A DNA stretch of 64,000 bases from Peribacillus deserti (GCF_016909175.1 NZ_JAFBFI010000010.1:62001-126000), one strand, 5' to 3'; shown: positions 32,844-42,549, counted from the first letter of the stretch. Notes: generated from the sequence alone by a model not told the origin. Numbers and translations are program-made.

Positions 32844-33587
32844 ATGCTAAGTTTGTTATTTACTGCGTTTAAAAGAAATCGCTCTTTAGATGAGACCATT
32901 TCTAAAATACAAGAGGGTGACCAGTCCCTGCGCAATGAATTAATTGAAAGCTTTAAACCCTTTATTGCCAAAACGGTTTCGTCTGTTTGTAAACGATATA
33001 TAAGTCAATCTGATGATGAATTTAGCATTGGTCTTATAGCGTTCAACGAAGCAATAGAAAAATACAGCCCGGAAAAAGGCCGTTCTCTTATTGCATTCGC
33101 AGATACATTAATCAAAAGGAGAATCATTGACTATCTTAGAAGCCAGTCTAAGCAGAGACATCTGGTTGTTGATCTTGCCAGCAGTGATGAGCAAAAGGAA
33201 CAAGAACATTATTTAGAAACGGAACAATCTTTAAATGAATATCATCTAAAGCAAGAAGCTGAGAGAAGAAGAGATGAAATTATTAAATTCCGTGAAGAGT
33301 TAAATGAGTACGATGTTCAGTTTGCTGATTTAGCTGAAAACAGCCCGAAGCACACAGATGCCAGAAAAACCGCAATATCCATTGCTGAACAAATCGCTTC
33401 CGATGCCGTATTAACAGCTTATCTAAAAGAAAAAAAACGTCTGCCCATCAAGCAGCTGGAAGATATAGTTTCAGTCAGCCGAAAAACATTGGAACGAAAC
33501 AGGAAATATATTATCTCTATTACACTCATCCTTTCTGGGGATTATGTGTTTATGAAAGACTATATTAAAGGGGTGCTGGAAGAATGA
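32844..33587 (+). CDS. sigI: RNA polymerase sigma factor SigI
   Basis: A 247-residue sigma factor of the SigI group. Region 2 is recognisable (LIESFKPFIAKTVSSVCKRYI, then FSIGLIAFNEAIEKYSPEKGRSLIAFADTLIKRRIIDYLR). The C-terminal half is the SigI-specific domain ending in SVSRKTLERNRKYIISITLIL, which takes the place of a classical region 4. SigI directs genes for heat and cell-wall stress in Bacillus. Start ATG 32844 is eight bases after AGGGG; GTG 32835 overlaps that site. The rsgI start overlaps the sigI stop by four bases, so the two are translationally coupled. Confidence 0.93.
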   Translation: MLSLLFTAFKRNRSLDETISKIQEGDQSLRNELIESFKPFIAKTVSSVCKRYISQSDDEFSIGLIAFNEAIEKYSPEKGRSLIAFADTLIKRRIIDYLRSQSKQRHLVVDLASSDEQKEQEHYLETEQSLNEYHLKQEAERRRDEIIKFREELNEYDVQFADLAENSPKHTDARKTAISIAEQIASDAVLTAYLKEKKRLPIKQLEDIVSVSRKTLERNRKYIISITLILSGDYVFMKDYIKGVLEE

Positions 33588-34726
33588 AGGGCATTATTTT
33601 AGATGTCGGCAGCGACTTTATTACATTATTAACCCCTGATGGCCAATATTTAAAAGCCCAGAAGCAGCAGAAAGAATATTTTATCGGAGAAGAAGTTTCC
33701 TTTATCCCTGCTTCCAGCCCGGACACCAAGAAAAAGAACAAAGGTATATCAGCTTTTTTTCGCAGAAATTCGGTACTTCTTACTTCTGCAGCTGCTTTCC
33801 TGTTAATGCTGTCCCTGCTGCCAATGCTCTTCTCGGATAAAGCTTCTGCTTATATGACCATTGATATCAATCCAAGCCTGGAACTTGGACTGAATGACGA
33901 GCTTCAGGTCATAGATATTGAGGGCTTGAATAAAGAAGGCAAAATCATATTGAAAAAGATTACGAATTGGAAAAAGGAAAGTGTGGGGCTGGTAACCAAT
34001 AAGATTATTGAAGAAAGTAAAAGAACTGGTTACCTTGCTAAGCAAGAAGAAATCGTGGTTTCTACTGTGATCATGAAAGATGAAAAACGCGAAATGGACA
34101 GTAAGCTGGATAATGCATTGAATTCTTCTCAAATAAAGCAGCATAATCCAGATGCTAAATTTACCGTGGTTAAAGCTTCTCTATCTGACCGAGAAAAGGC
34201 TATAGAAAAGGGAATTTCAACAGGGAAATATGTAAAATCTCAAGAACAAAAAGAAAAAAAGACTAAAAGGCTTATTAAACCAGTCGATTCTGTAAAAGAG
34301 TCTAAACAGCTGCATGATAAGACGAAAAAGAAATCAGAACCAGCTACGAAACAGAAAAGCAAAAAACCGGCATCGAACAGTACTGTTCCTTCACCAGAGG
34401 CAAAAGTAGAAGAAGGAAAAAATAATCGAGCCGTTTCACAGCAGCAGCCTAACAAAAATAAAGCTCAAAATAAAGTAAACCAAAACAGCAGTAAAACGAA
34501 TCACGAGGATCACAGCAATAACCAGCGATATAAAAAAGACAACAAAACTGACATAAAGAGAGAAAAAAAGTTAGAGCCCGCTGAAAAAAAAAGGGTAAAG
34601 TCTCGCCCCGCCAACCATAATAATGGTAAAAAAAATCAGACTCAGGCATCTAAGCAGGATACTGAGCCTCACATCCAGACTGTCTCTAAGAAATACAAGG
34701 AACATAAACACTCTAAGGGTAATTAA
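33584..34726 (+). CDS. rsgI: Anti-sigma-I factor RsgI
   Basis: A 380-residue membrane-spanning anti-sigma factor. The N-terminal RsgI domain (1-45, MKGIILDVGSDFITLLTPDG) binds SigI in the cytoplasm. One membrane helix (about 63-83) follows, then the extracytoplasmic domain starting YMTIDINPSLELGLN. The Asn96-Pro97 bond in DINPS corresponds to the autocleavage site described for RsgI. From about 225 to the end the chain is low-complexity, rich in Lys, Asn, Gln and Ser, like the disordered sensor tail of B. subtilis RsgI but strongly basic. It should hold SigI until envelope stress triggers proteolysis. Confidence 0.93.
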   Translation: MKGIILDVGSDFITLLTPDGQYLKAQKQQKEYFIGEEVSFIPASSPDTKKKNKGISAFFRRNSVLLTSAAAFLLMLSLLPMLFSDKASAYMTIDINPSLELGLNDELQVIDIEGLNKEGKIILKKITNWKKESVGLVTNKIIEESKRTGYLAKQEEIVVSTVIMKDEKREMDSKLDNALNSSQIKQHNPDAKFTVVKASLSDREKAIEKGISTGKYVKSQEQKEKKTKRLIKPVDSVKESKQLHDKTKKKSEPATKQKSKKPASNSTVPSPEAKVEEGKNNRAVSQQQPNKNKAQNKVNQNSSKTNHEDHSNNQRYKKDNKTDIKREKKLEPAEKKRVKSRPANHNNGKKNQTQASKQDTEPHIQTVSKKYKEHKHSKGN

Positions 34727-34732
34727 ATTCAG

Positions 34733-34773
34733 GAGAACTCCCGCAGCCGGCAGGCAGCAGGGAGTTCTTTTTT
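34733..34773 (+). terminator. Rho-independent terminator
   Basis: GAGAACTCCC and GGGAGTTCTT flank a GC-rich loop and are followed by TTTT. It ends the sigI-rsgI operon. Confidence 0.9.
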
Positions 34774-34851
34774 ATATAGGGGTCAGCCAAAAAGAGTCAG
34801 ATTTTAATTAAAACCTGAAGTTTATTTGAAATTCACGTGTATTCAGTTAGT

Positions 34852-35043
34852 TTACAGTTCGCCTTTAAGCTGGGATTGTGCTTGAGCAACAAGTCGTTTT
34901 GTAATTTCTCCGCCAACAGACCCATTAGCACGAGAAACTGTTTCAGCACCAAGCTGCACACCAAATTCCTGGGCGATTTCGTACTTATATTGATCTAAAA
35001 ATTGTTCAACACCTGGTACTAGCAAAGAGTTTCTACTTGGCAT
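34852..35043 (-). CDS. Small acid-soluble spore protein, alpha/beta type
   Basis: A 63-residue spore DNA-binding protein. The core [20 protein letters not shown], the GPR protease site [11 protein letters not shown] and the C-terminal [15 protein letters not shown] are standard for alpha/beta SASPs that saturate spore DNA and protect it from UV and heat. The start is ATG 35043 with a GGAGG-type site; the frame extends ten codons upstream but that part does not belong to the family. Expected to be made in the forespore. Confidence 0.95.
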   Translation of the reverse strand: MPSRNSLLVPGVEQFLDQYKYEIAQEFGVQLGAETVSRANGSVGGEITKRLVAQAQSQLKGEL

Positions 35044-35253
35044 GGTTCTTACCTCCATATAAAGCAGCATCAGAGAAAAACTCTCTGTACAATTAGTATA
35101 GGACAGGAAGGCTTTAATTATTTCGTTTTGAATACTATTCTTTTTGGGTCAATTACCTTTATTTGATGGAAACAGGACATATACTTTTCGGGAAAAAGCC
35201 AAGTATGGCTCTTGTTTTAAAATCAGATACTAAAAGGGTGGGGTGAGAGCAAT

Positions 35254-36355
35254 TGAATTTAGTTTCCGGTAATTTATATTGGGAGAAAACCCTGGATCAG
35301 CCTGAACCTTTTCCTGTCCTTTCAAGAAGACCTGATATGTGATGTCTTGATTATCGGGGGAGGCATAACTGGAGCGCATTGTGCCTATTTCCTGAGTAAT
35401 ACTGGATTACGTGTAGTGGTTGTGGAGAAAAGGAAAATTGGAAAAGGGAGTACATCTGCAAACGCAGGTCTTCTTCAATATATCAATGATAGGTCCCTTA
35501 CTGCAGCGATCCATAGATTCGGGGAAGACAAAGCTGTCAGACATTATTCACTTTTCCAAAAGGCGGTACAGATTGTAAGAGAGGAAATTATTCCTAAAAT
35601 CGGAACCGGCCTGGATTATTGCACCAGAAACAGCCTATATTTTGCAAGCACCAAGGCCGATGAAGATTTTTTAATTAAGGAGTACCAGACATTAAAGCAA
35701 TATAAATTTCCAGTTGAATTTTACACGAGAGAAATGATACAAAAAGCTTTTTCATTTTCAAAGCCTGCCGCACTTGTTTCGAAATCGGAGGCAGAAATAA
35801 ATCCCCTCAAATACACCCACGCTCTTTTTAAATTTGCAGCAGAAGCCGGGGTCAAAGTGTATGAGGAAACAGAAATAATCGGCAAAACAAGGAGCTCAGA
35901 AGATTATCATGTAGTTACTTCTAATGGACATACCATCAGGGCAAAGTATCTCGTATACTCAATTGGGTATGAGGCCAGTCATCAAATTTCTGTAACCAAT
36001 GCCTTTCTTACTACTTCTTATTGTATTGTAACCAATCCATTAAACATTAAAAATTGGAAAGACCGAATGCTAATATGGGAAACGGCGAGACCATATCTTT
36101 ATGTAAGGACCACTCAGGATAACCGAATTATAGCAGGCGGGCTTGACGAAGATACCGATTTAAAAGATTGCCTATCATAAAAAGCATCCTGGCTGTTTTT
36201 ATTTGATGGGGTATGGAGGAAGCGGTACGATCGATGGAATTATCCTCTCTAGAATCGTAAAAAATCTCATCATAGACGGTTTTGATGACGATTTTAATTT
36301 GTATGCAGCTTGTTTCGGAGAACCAGAGGCCATAAGATTAGAAAAGATGACTTAG
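35254..36355 (+). pseudogene. Broken DadA-type FAD-dependent oxidoreductase
   Basis: The gene begins at TTG 35254 (LNLVSGNLYWEKTLDQPEPFPV) and shifts frame near 35318-35330; the second frame resumes EDLICDVLIIGGGITG, the FAD-binding motif. That frame runs about 280 codons to TAA 36180, ending in IIAGGLDEDTDLKD. A third piece in another frame, MGYGGSGTIDGIILSRIVKN to TAG 36355, is the family C-terminus. The glycine-oxidase-like segment expected between the last two pieces is missing. Two frame breaks plus a deletion mean no functional enzyme. The intact relatives oxidise amino acids or sarcosine-like amines. Confidence 0.85.
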
Positions 36356-36389
36356 ATCCAAGCGTTCTAAGTCATCTTCTATTTTTTTT
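36344..36389. terminator. Terminator, probably bidirectional
   Basis: AAGATGACTTAG and CTAAGTCATCTT form a perfect 12-base stem followed by CTATTTTTTTT. It lies between the decayed oxidase and the convergent glcF. Confidence 0.9.
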
Positions 36390-36422
36390 GTGAAGGGCCC
36401 AAAATCGGTTTGGTGGAAAATT

Positions 36423-37745
36423 TCACTGAACCGCTTCTAATAGTAGATCGGCAATATGCACAGCTTCCATTTGGTCCGACATGCCTTCTCTTACTATGCC
36501 GAGCTTCATCTGGAGCAGGCATCCTGGATTAGCCGTTACAACTGTATCAGCACAAGATGCTTTGGTATGACCCATTTTTGTATCCAATATTCTCATAGAC
36601 ATTTCAGGTTCCACAATATTATATATTCCTGCCGATCCGCAGCAGCTTCCGGCATCCTTCATTTCTTTAAAGGTGATGCCGTTTATGCGGCTTAATAGCA
36701 GTCTTGGTGCACTAAAGGTTTTCATAACATTCCTGAGGTGGCAGGAATCCTGATAGGTCACAATTTGATGATCAAGCTTTAATTCAGCCTTTTTATGAAA
36801 ATCTAAATCGACCAGGATCTCAGTAAAATCTTTTATTTTTTCCGTGAACTGTCTTGCCCGTTCGGCCCACTCGGGGTCCCCGGATAATAAATGATGATAA
36901 TCAATAAGGAAGGCGCCGCATCCGCCTGCATTCGTGATGATATAGTCTACATTTAACTCTTCGAACGCTTGAATATTTTTTTTGGCAAGTTCTATTGATC
37001 CCTGTTTTTCTCCGCTATGTCCGTGTAAAGCACCACAGCATGACTGGTCTTTAGGAATAATAATTTCACATCCAGCAAGCTGCAGTAATTTCAGTGTCGA
37101 GTTATTTGTGTCCATAAACATGGTTTCCATCAAGCATCCGCTGAAAAAGCCTACCCGTGCGCACTTCTCTCCAGCAGGTTCTAAATATCGAGGACGATTC
37201 ATCATATCCTTCTTTGAAGGAACCTTTGGCAAAATCTGTTCCATAGATGCAAGATGTACAGGGAACAGCTTCATAAAACCAATCTTGCGCACGATTGTCT
37301 GCAGCCCGGATTTTTGGTAAAAACCCAGCAGTCCAGTTACCGTCTGCATTCGATCCTGGTGAGGAAATAAACCTTGAAAAATAGCTTTGCGAATCGTGTT
37401 TACCGGAAGTGAGAGGTTTTTATAATCCTGAATGATATCTCGGGCTTCTTCCAGCAGATGTCCATATTTTACTCCGGCAGGGCACACCGGTTCGCAAGCC
37501 CTGCATCCAAGGCATAAGCCCAAGGATCGGTCAACATCATCATCCCATTCGATCATTCCATCCCTAACAGCCTTCATTAATGCTATTCTGCCTCGGGGAG
37601 ACTGTGCTTCATCATAGCCAGAAGTAATATAAGTAGGGCATGCTGGCAGGCAAAAACCGCATCGCATACAATTTAACAGTTCATCTTCATCCATCCGCTC
37701 CCTAAAACCTGTTTGTATCGCATATTTCTCTTCTAGTGCAGTCAA
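36423..37745 (-). CDS. glcF: Glycolate oxidase iron-sulfur subunit
   Basis: A 440-residue ferredoxin-type subunit. Two 4Fe-4S motifs are intact (CMRCGFCLPACP near 25-36 and CLGCRACEPVCP near 78-89), followed by two CCG domains (GCLMET with SCCGALHG; SCHLRNV with SCCGSAGIYN). It passes electrons from the FAD subunit GlcD to the respiratory chain during oxidation of glycolate or related 2-hydroxy acids. Translation starts at TTG 37745, overlapping the glcD stop codon. The gene itself is intact, but its partner glcD carries an in-frame stop, so the complex may be non-functional in this strain. Confidence 0.92.
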   Translation of the reverse strand: MTALEEKYAIQTGFRERMDEDELLNCMRCGFCLPACPTYITSGYDEAQSPRGRIALMKAVRDGMIEWDDDVDRSLGLCLGCRACEPVCPAGVKYGHLLEEARDIIQDYKNLSLPVNTIRKAIFQGLFPHQDRMQTVTGLLGFYQKSGLQTIVRKIGFMKLFPVHLASMEQILPKVPSKKDMMNRPRYLEPAGEKCARVGFFSGCLMETMFMDTNNSTLKLLQLAGCEIIIPKDQSCCGALHGHSGEKQGSIELAKKNIQAFEELNVDYIITNAGGCGAFLIDYHHLLSGDPEWAERARQFTEKIKDFTEILVDLDFHKKAELKLDHQIVTYQDSCHLRNVMKTFSAPRLLLSRINGITFKEMKDAGSCCGSAGIYNIVEPEMSMRILDTKMGHTKASCADTVVTANPGCLLQMKLGIVREGMSDQMEAVHIADLLLEAVQ

Positions 37746-39160
37746 TTTGAGATCACCACGCGTTTTCTTGATTCTTTAGCAAAAATTTTTCCTGGATTCA
37801 TAATGTTAAGAGGATCAAATGAGCTTTTAATTGCTTTCATCGCTTCAATGCCGGCGGCTCCCAGTTTTAATTCAAGAAAGGGTGCTTTCATTTCTCCGAC
37901 TCCATGCTCTCCTGTTATCGTCCCTCCAAGAGAGACCGCTTTTTCAAAAATCTCAGCAAATGCTTTTTAAACCCGTTCAATTTCTTCTTGGTTTCTTGAA
38001 TCTGTTGGGCATGTCGGATGCAGGTTTCCGTCACCGGCATGGCCAAATGTACAAATGTTTACATTGTATTTTTCAGCTATCTCGTTAATCGCTCTTACCA
38101 TATTTGCGATCTCTGATCTAGGCACGGTTGCATCTTCTAGTATGGTTGTCGGTTTCAGCCGGGCGAGGGCAGATAGAGCCGAGCGGCGGGCAGTCATCAG
38201 GGCATTCGCTTCTACTTCGTTCTGGGCTATCTGGACTGAGACAGCCTCGTTCTGCCTGCATATTTCTGCTATGAGTGATATGTGCTTTTCCACCAGATCG
38301 GGTGGTCCATCCTGTTCAATTAATAACACCGCTTTTACATTGGTAGGAAGTCCAACCTTCGCAAAATCCTCGACTGCTTCAAGAGTTGGCTGGTCCAGAA
38401 ATTCCAGAGTTGCTGGGATAATTTTATGAGCAATGATTTTGGAAACCGACTTTGCAGCTGCTTCCAGATCCTGATATAGGGCCAGCATTGTCTGTTTCGT
38501 TTCCGGCATGGGAATCAGTTTTAATGTTGCTTCGCTAATGATGCCAAGGGTACCTTCTGAACCGACAAATAGACGAGTCAAATCGTATCCGGCCACATCT
38601 TTGGCAAGTTTTCCTCCTGTCCGGATGATATCCCCATTGGGAAGAATAATTTCCAGTGCCATTACATAATCCCGGGTGACCCCATATTTAAGTCCTCTTA
38701 AGCCTCCGGAATTTTCATTAATATTTCCTCCAATGGTTGAAATCTTCATTGAACTGGGATCAGGGGGATAGAAAAGATTTTTCTCCTCCACCGCCAAAAT
38801 TAAGTCCTGCGTGATGACACCCGGCTGTACAGTCACAGTTAGATTTTCTTCATCAATTTCTAGAATTTTGTTCATGTGTTTAAAAAGCATTACAATTCCA
38901 CCATGAGTAGGGCAGGTTCCAGCACATAAATTTGTTCCCGATCCTCTTGGTACAAGAGGAATTTTGTATTTACTGCAAATTTTTACAATGCTTGCTATTT
39001 CGGCTGTATCCCGCGGACTCACTACAGCGTGGGGCATGGCCTGAAATTGCGGGGTGGCATCATAGGAATAGACAAGGCACCCGGCCTTTGAATCATCAAA
39101 ATTCTCATGACCTACCACTGAGACAATCATTTTCTTGACTTCTATCGGCAGCATAAACAT
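37742..39160 (-). pseudogene. glcD: Glycolate oxidase FAD subunit glcD with one in-frame stop codon
   Basis: Codons 1-397 encode a typical FAD-linked oxidase (VPRGSGTNLCAG and PGVITQDLI in the PCMH domain; ICTFGHAGDGNLHP near the C-terminus). Codon 398 is TAA (37969-37967). The same frame then continues without shift as KAFAEIFEKAVSLGGTITGE and HGVGEMKAPF to the proper stop at 37742, giving the family length of about 472. A single substitution, for example GAA to TAA, explains it. The lost segment contains the conserved TGEHGVG motif, so the product is probably inactive unless the stop is read through. It is operonic with glcF. Confidence 0.88.
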
Positions 39161-39337
39161 CCTCCGTAAAAAACATATGTTTTATTAATTATACAAAATA
39201 TCAAAGGCTCTGAAACGAATTTTCTCTGAATAAATCCTTTTTTAATGAAATTTTATTTCATTTAATTCGCTGTCCATACATTAGCAGGAATAACCTATAG
39301 CTATTACGAGTCATTCTAACGATAAGGAGGGATATGG

Positions 39338-39499
39338 ATGCCGAAAAGAAAAGCAGAATACGATGCAGCCGTAAAAACGAGCAAAACCCCAAGAAAGAAT
39401 TTGCAGGAGGCCGAATTTTCAACGGAATATGCACATGGTGAGAATCCGATGAAGGGTGCAAACCGAAATTCAAAACAGGGAAGAAAGGGAAGATTATAG
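39338..39499 (+). CDS. Small basic protein, possibly gamma-type SASP-like
   Basis: A 53-residue hydrophilic ORF with a perfect AAGGAGG seven bases before ATG 39338. It begins MPKRKAEYDAAV and contains EFSTEYAHGENP, similar to the EFGTEFASETN repeat of gamma-type spore proteins (SspE), here once only. It is rich in Lys, Arg, Asn and Gln. Its stop codon overlaps the start of the next ORF (TAGTG), so both should be made together. A spore protein is my best guess, not a firm assignment. Confidence 0.6.
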   Translation: MPKRKAEYDAAVKTSKTPRKNLQEAEFSTEYAHGENPMKGANRNSKQGRKGRL

Positions 39500-39663
39500 T
39501 GGAACAACATGTTCGTTATCAAAGAAAAGCCGGCTTGTCAGGCATACGGGAAGAATTCGGTACAGAACTGACCGGTGATATGAATGCATCAAAATTGTAC
39601 GAAACTCTGCAAGTAGCCCATGACAAGAACACGGATAAAGAAAATTATAACAAGAATGAATAA
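39499..39663 (+). CDS. Small hydrophilic protein, possibly gamma-type SASP-like, coupled to the preceding ORF
   Basis: A 54-residue ORF starting at GTG 39499, which shares the G of the preceding TAG. It contains EEFGTELTGDMNASKLYETL, again close to the gamma-SASP core EFGTEFASETN, and ends in an Asn/Lys/Glu-rich tail. It has no ribosome site of its own beyond GGGAAG and depends on coupling. A terminator follows 70 bases later. The pairing of two different ORFs, each with one degenerate copy of the motif, is unusual. Confidence 0.55.
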   Translation: MEQHVRYQRKAGLSGIREEFGTELTGDMNASKLYETLQVAHDKNTDKENYNKNE

Positions 39664-39732
39664 AGGAGCCAGCGTTAAAGGCTGTGTGAAAACCAAAACC
39701 ATTCAAATTCCAGAAAATGCGTAAGAACATAA

Positions 39733-39769
39733 AGAAAAAGCTGAAGGAGTTTTTCCTGCAGCTTTTTCT
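39733..39769 (+). terminator. Rho-independent terminator
   Basis: AAAAAGCTG and CAGCTTTTT pair around AAGGAGTTTTTCCTG, itself a small hairpin (AGGA / TCCT). It ends the two-ORF unit. Confidence 0.85.
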
Positions 39770-40136
39770 ATACATATATACAGTCTGTACCGGCTCACCT
39801 GCCTCTTTCAATGGGGAACAGAATCTCTTACATAAGAGCAATACGGGGTAATCAGTTCTTAGTATAAACAGGTATAATTCATACACAAAACCTGATGAAT
39901 CTCAAAATGATTGCAAATCTTTATCAAGATCATGACAATATGAAAAAGATGGTTACTTCTTCCCGGTTTTTCGTTCATGTATCAGTTTGTTTAAACTATC
40001 ATCTTCCATTCGTTTTAGCCTTCAGATTCTAAGGAAAGTTGAAGGTTCTGCTCAGGCAAGATTAAGTAAAACAGCGCCTTTTGTGAATGCCCGGCAATCA
40101 TTACTGCCTCATTTGATTCACAAACTAATAGCGTTG
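39770..40136. other. Intergenic stretch without recognisable genes
   Basis: No ORF with a ribosome site, known RNA or repeat is seen here. Reading frames on the minus strand exist but show no coding signature. Confidence 0.4.
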
Positions 40137-40170
40137 AAAAATCCCCCTTGAAAAAATCAAGAGGGATGGA
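40137..40170 (-). terminator. Terminator of the radical SAM gene
   Basis: On the minus strand CATCCCTCTTGA pairs with TCAAGGGGGAT and is followed by TTTTTC. Confidence 0.82.
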
Positions 40171-40200
40171 ATGTAAGAAGTATGAAAATTGCTTAAGCTA

Positions 40201-41949
40201 TTAGCTCACACTTTCTTTCATTCCTGATTCAGAAAGAGTGAACAGTTTCGCACCTTCTCCAGATGGCTGGAAGTAGGCAACTAATATCGTCGGTGCTTCC
40301 GTACCCCGATCGAGATTGAACGAAACTTTTTCGAGCATTGTATGTTTATGAAGATCTTTCTCGCTTAAAGATAATTGCTCGAACTCTTGCCCCAGCAGTC
40401 CAGGGTTGTTCAAAATTTCTTTATAAATCAAACTCCTGTCTTCTTTTGACAGACTGGTTTCCCACCATGGCTTTCTTGGCTTATACTTATGGCTGGATAA
40501 ATAATCATATTTCATAAGGCTTTCAATTATATCAAGGTCAATATTCTGCTTTGAATGAAGAAACTCATTAAGCCTCTTAAATAAATCTTCCAGCTGGTGG
40601 CCGATACGGGACCAGCCTTTATTTTCCCAGAACTCGCCAAATTCCTGGAAGAAATCAAATGGAGAAGGAAAAGCTTTGGAAACTAGATATTCAATGGTAT
40701 GATCCATCCTATGGTCATTCCAGTATTTTTCAAGAACATCCTCCACTTGTTTAATCCTGACAATATCATCAAAGCTGAGGATATTATTTCCAAGAATTTC
40801 GTAAGGCGACTGGTCCATGAAAATGTAGCCATGCCTCTCTGCGCTAAGCCTTAAGCCTGTTCCTCTAAGCATTTTTAAGAAACCAAGCTGCAATTCTTCA
40901 GGCCTTAATGCAAACACATCATTGAAAGTCTTTTTAAACGTGTTATAGTCTTCTTCCGGAAGTCCAGCAATTAAATCCAGATGCTGGTCAATTTTCCTGC
41001 CGTCTCTAACCATGTTCACGGTACGTTTAAGCTTTTCCCAGTTCTGCTTCCGCATTACCAATTCATTAGTCGGGTCATTGGTGGATTGGACGCCAATCTC
41101 AAATCTGAATAATCCTTTTGGTGCATTTTGGTTAAGGAATTCAATGACTTCAGGCCTCATAATGTCACCGGTTATTTCAAACTGAAATACAGTTCCGGGC
41201 AGATGCTCATCAATTAAAAACTGAAACATCTCCAGTGCATAGCTGCGGCTGATGTTGAAGGTGCGGTCCACAAACTTCAAGGTCTTGGCGCCATGACTCA
41301 TCAAATATCTAATATCATCTTTAATTTTTTCCCTGTCGAAATATCTTACTCCTACTTCAATAGAAGAAAGACAGAATTGGCAGCTAAAAGGGCAGCCTCG
41401 GCTTGTTTCCACATAGACAACTCTTTTCGCTAAATGTGGAAGATCTTCCTCAAATCTGAATGGAGATGGCAGCTCACGCAAATCTAGCTTTGAAGCCTGC
41501 GGCTGTATGATGTTTTTTTCAGCTTTACGATAAGCAAGACCCGGTATTGCCGTATAATTCTTCTCGCCGTGCAGCTGATGAAGCAGGTTTTTAAAGGTAG
41601 CTTCTCCTTCTCCTATTACAATAAAATCAACTTCTGGGATTCTCGCCAGCCACTCATTGGTGTCGTACGTTACCTCTGGCCCCCCCAGAATAATAATAAG
41701 CTCCGGCTTTATTTTTTTTAATATGGAGATGACTTTAATGGTTTCTTCGATATTCCATATATAACAGCTGAACCCTATAATATCCGGGTTTTTATTGTAT
41801 AAATCTGAAACGATATTAATAGTAGGATCCTTAATGGTATATTCACAAATATCGACATTGAAATCCGGTGCAGCATAAGCTTTTAGATAGCGGATGGAAA
41901 GACTCGTGTGTATATACTTGGCATTTAATGTAGTACAAATAATATTCAT
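40201..41949 (-). CDS. B12-binding-domain radical SAM protein with DUF4080
   Basis: A 582-residue protein. The N-terminal 1-135 is a cobalamin-binding-like Rossmann domain (NAKYIHTSLSIRYLKAY, DIIGFSCYIWN, IILGGPEVTY, VIGEGE) that lacks the classic DxHxxG. The radical SAM domain carries the cluster motif C186-x3-C190-x2-C193 in RGCPFSCQFC. The C-terminal 380-580 matches DUF4080. Such proteins are widespread in Firmicutes, but the reaction is not established; methyl transfer or rearrangement is typical of the superfamily. The gene is monocistronic. Confidence 0.88.
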   Translation of the reverse strand: MNIICTTLNAKYIHTSLSIRYLKAYAAPDFNVDICEYTIKDPTINIVSDLYNKNPDIIGFSCYIWNIEETIKVISILKKIKPELIIILGGPEVTYDTNEWLARIPEVDFIVIGEGEATFKNLLHQLHGEKNYTAIPGLAYRKAEKNIIQPQASKLDLRELPSPFRFEEDLPHLAKRVVYVETSRGCPFSCQFCLSSIEVGVRYFDREKIKDDIRYLMSHGAKTLKFVDRTFNISRSYALEMFQFLIDEHLPGTVFQFEITGDIMRPEVIEFLNQNAPKGLFRFEIGVQSTNDPTNELVMRKQNWEKLKRTVNMVRDGRKIDQHLDLIAGLPEEDYNTFKKTFNDVFALRPEELQLGFLKMLRGTGLRLSAERHGYIFMDQSPYEILGNNILSFDDIVRIKQVEDVLEKYWNDHRMDHTIEYLVSKAFPSPFDFFQEFGEFWENKGWSRIGHQLEDLFKRLNEFLHSKQNIDLDIIESLMKYDYLSSHKYKPRKPWWETSLSKEDRSLIYKEILNNPGLLGQEFEQLSLSEKDLHKHTMLEKVSFNLDRGTEAPTILVAYFQPSGEGAKLFTLSESGMKESVS

Positions 41950-42549
41950 GTGTTCTGCGCTTAGAAACGCATGACACTCCTCTCAAATATAATAAGATTA
42001 AACTAACTTCTAATTATATCATTTGAGCAGAGAGTTTATACCTTAATAAACGAAATATATAGTTGAACATGCTGGAAAGGTTTGTCTTTTTCTGCTGAAG
42101 AATTTGGAAGTCTAAGCAAGGGCTGCTTCTCGAGTTAATTAATTACGTGCAGTGAAGGTAAATCTAGTGAAGGACTCAAGCAATCGGCTGTGAGAGCATT
42201 TATGAGCGAAACACGAAACGCGGGGATGCTTAATCTCGGTATAATGGAAGGAAAGAAGAAGCATTTAGATGTATACAGAGGAATTGAGCGGGTAAGCGGC
42301 ACAATCCTATAGAATAGCACTATTTATTACATAAGGAAACTAATGTCGGGTAAACGATTCTATTCTTTAAATTTGATGTAAATCCTTAGTAAAGCTCATA
42401 AATTTTTTACTGATTTTTGTGATGGCGCATTCTGACGTAATTAATTTTGTATCTGATGATTCATTTTTTTTATCCAGTGTAATGATTATATCGGCGATAC
42501 ATGCTTTGTCAGGAATTTTAGCAGTACCTTCAGATAAGTAAATCTGATC
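41950..42549. other. Intergenic stretch with a possible ORF remnant
   Basis: About 600 bases separate the radical SAM gene from the acyltransferase terminator. One plus-strand frame is open from 42139 to TAG 42312 (including AVRAFMSETRNAGMLNLG) but has no start with a ribosome site. A 66-codon minus frame (42367-42567) starts inside a terminator. Neither can be assigned. The stretch may be decayed coding sequence. Confidence 0.35.

Noticed and set aside
37967-37969. Frameshift from an error in the A-run as cause of the short glcD
   Set aside because: The conserved sequence resumes in the same frame after TAA, so a substitution and not an insertion or deletion is required.
42139-42312. Open plus-strand frame containing AVRAFMSETRNAG
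   Set aside because: No start codon with a ribosome site and no recognised family; kept only as a possible remnant in the intergenic entry.
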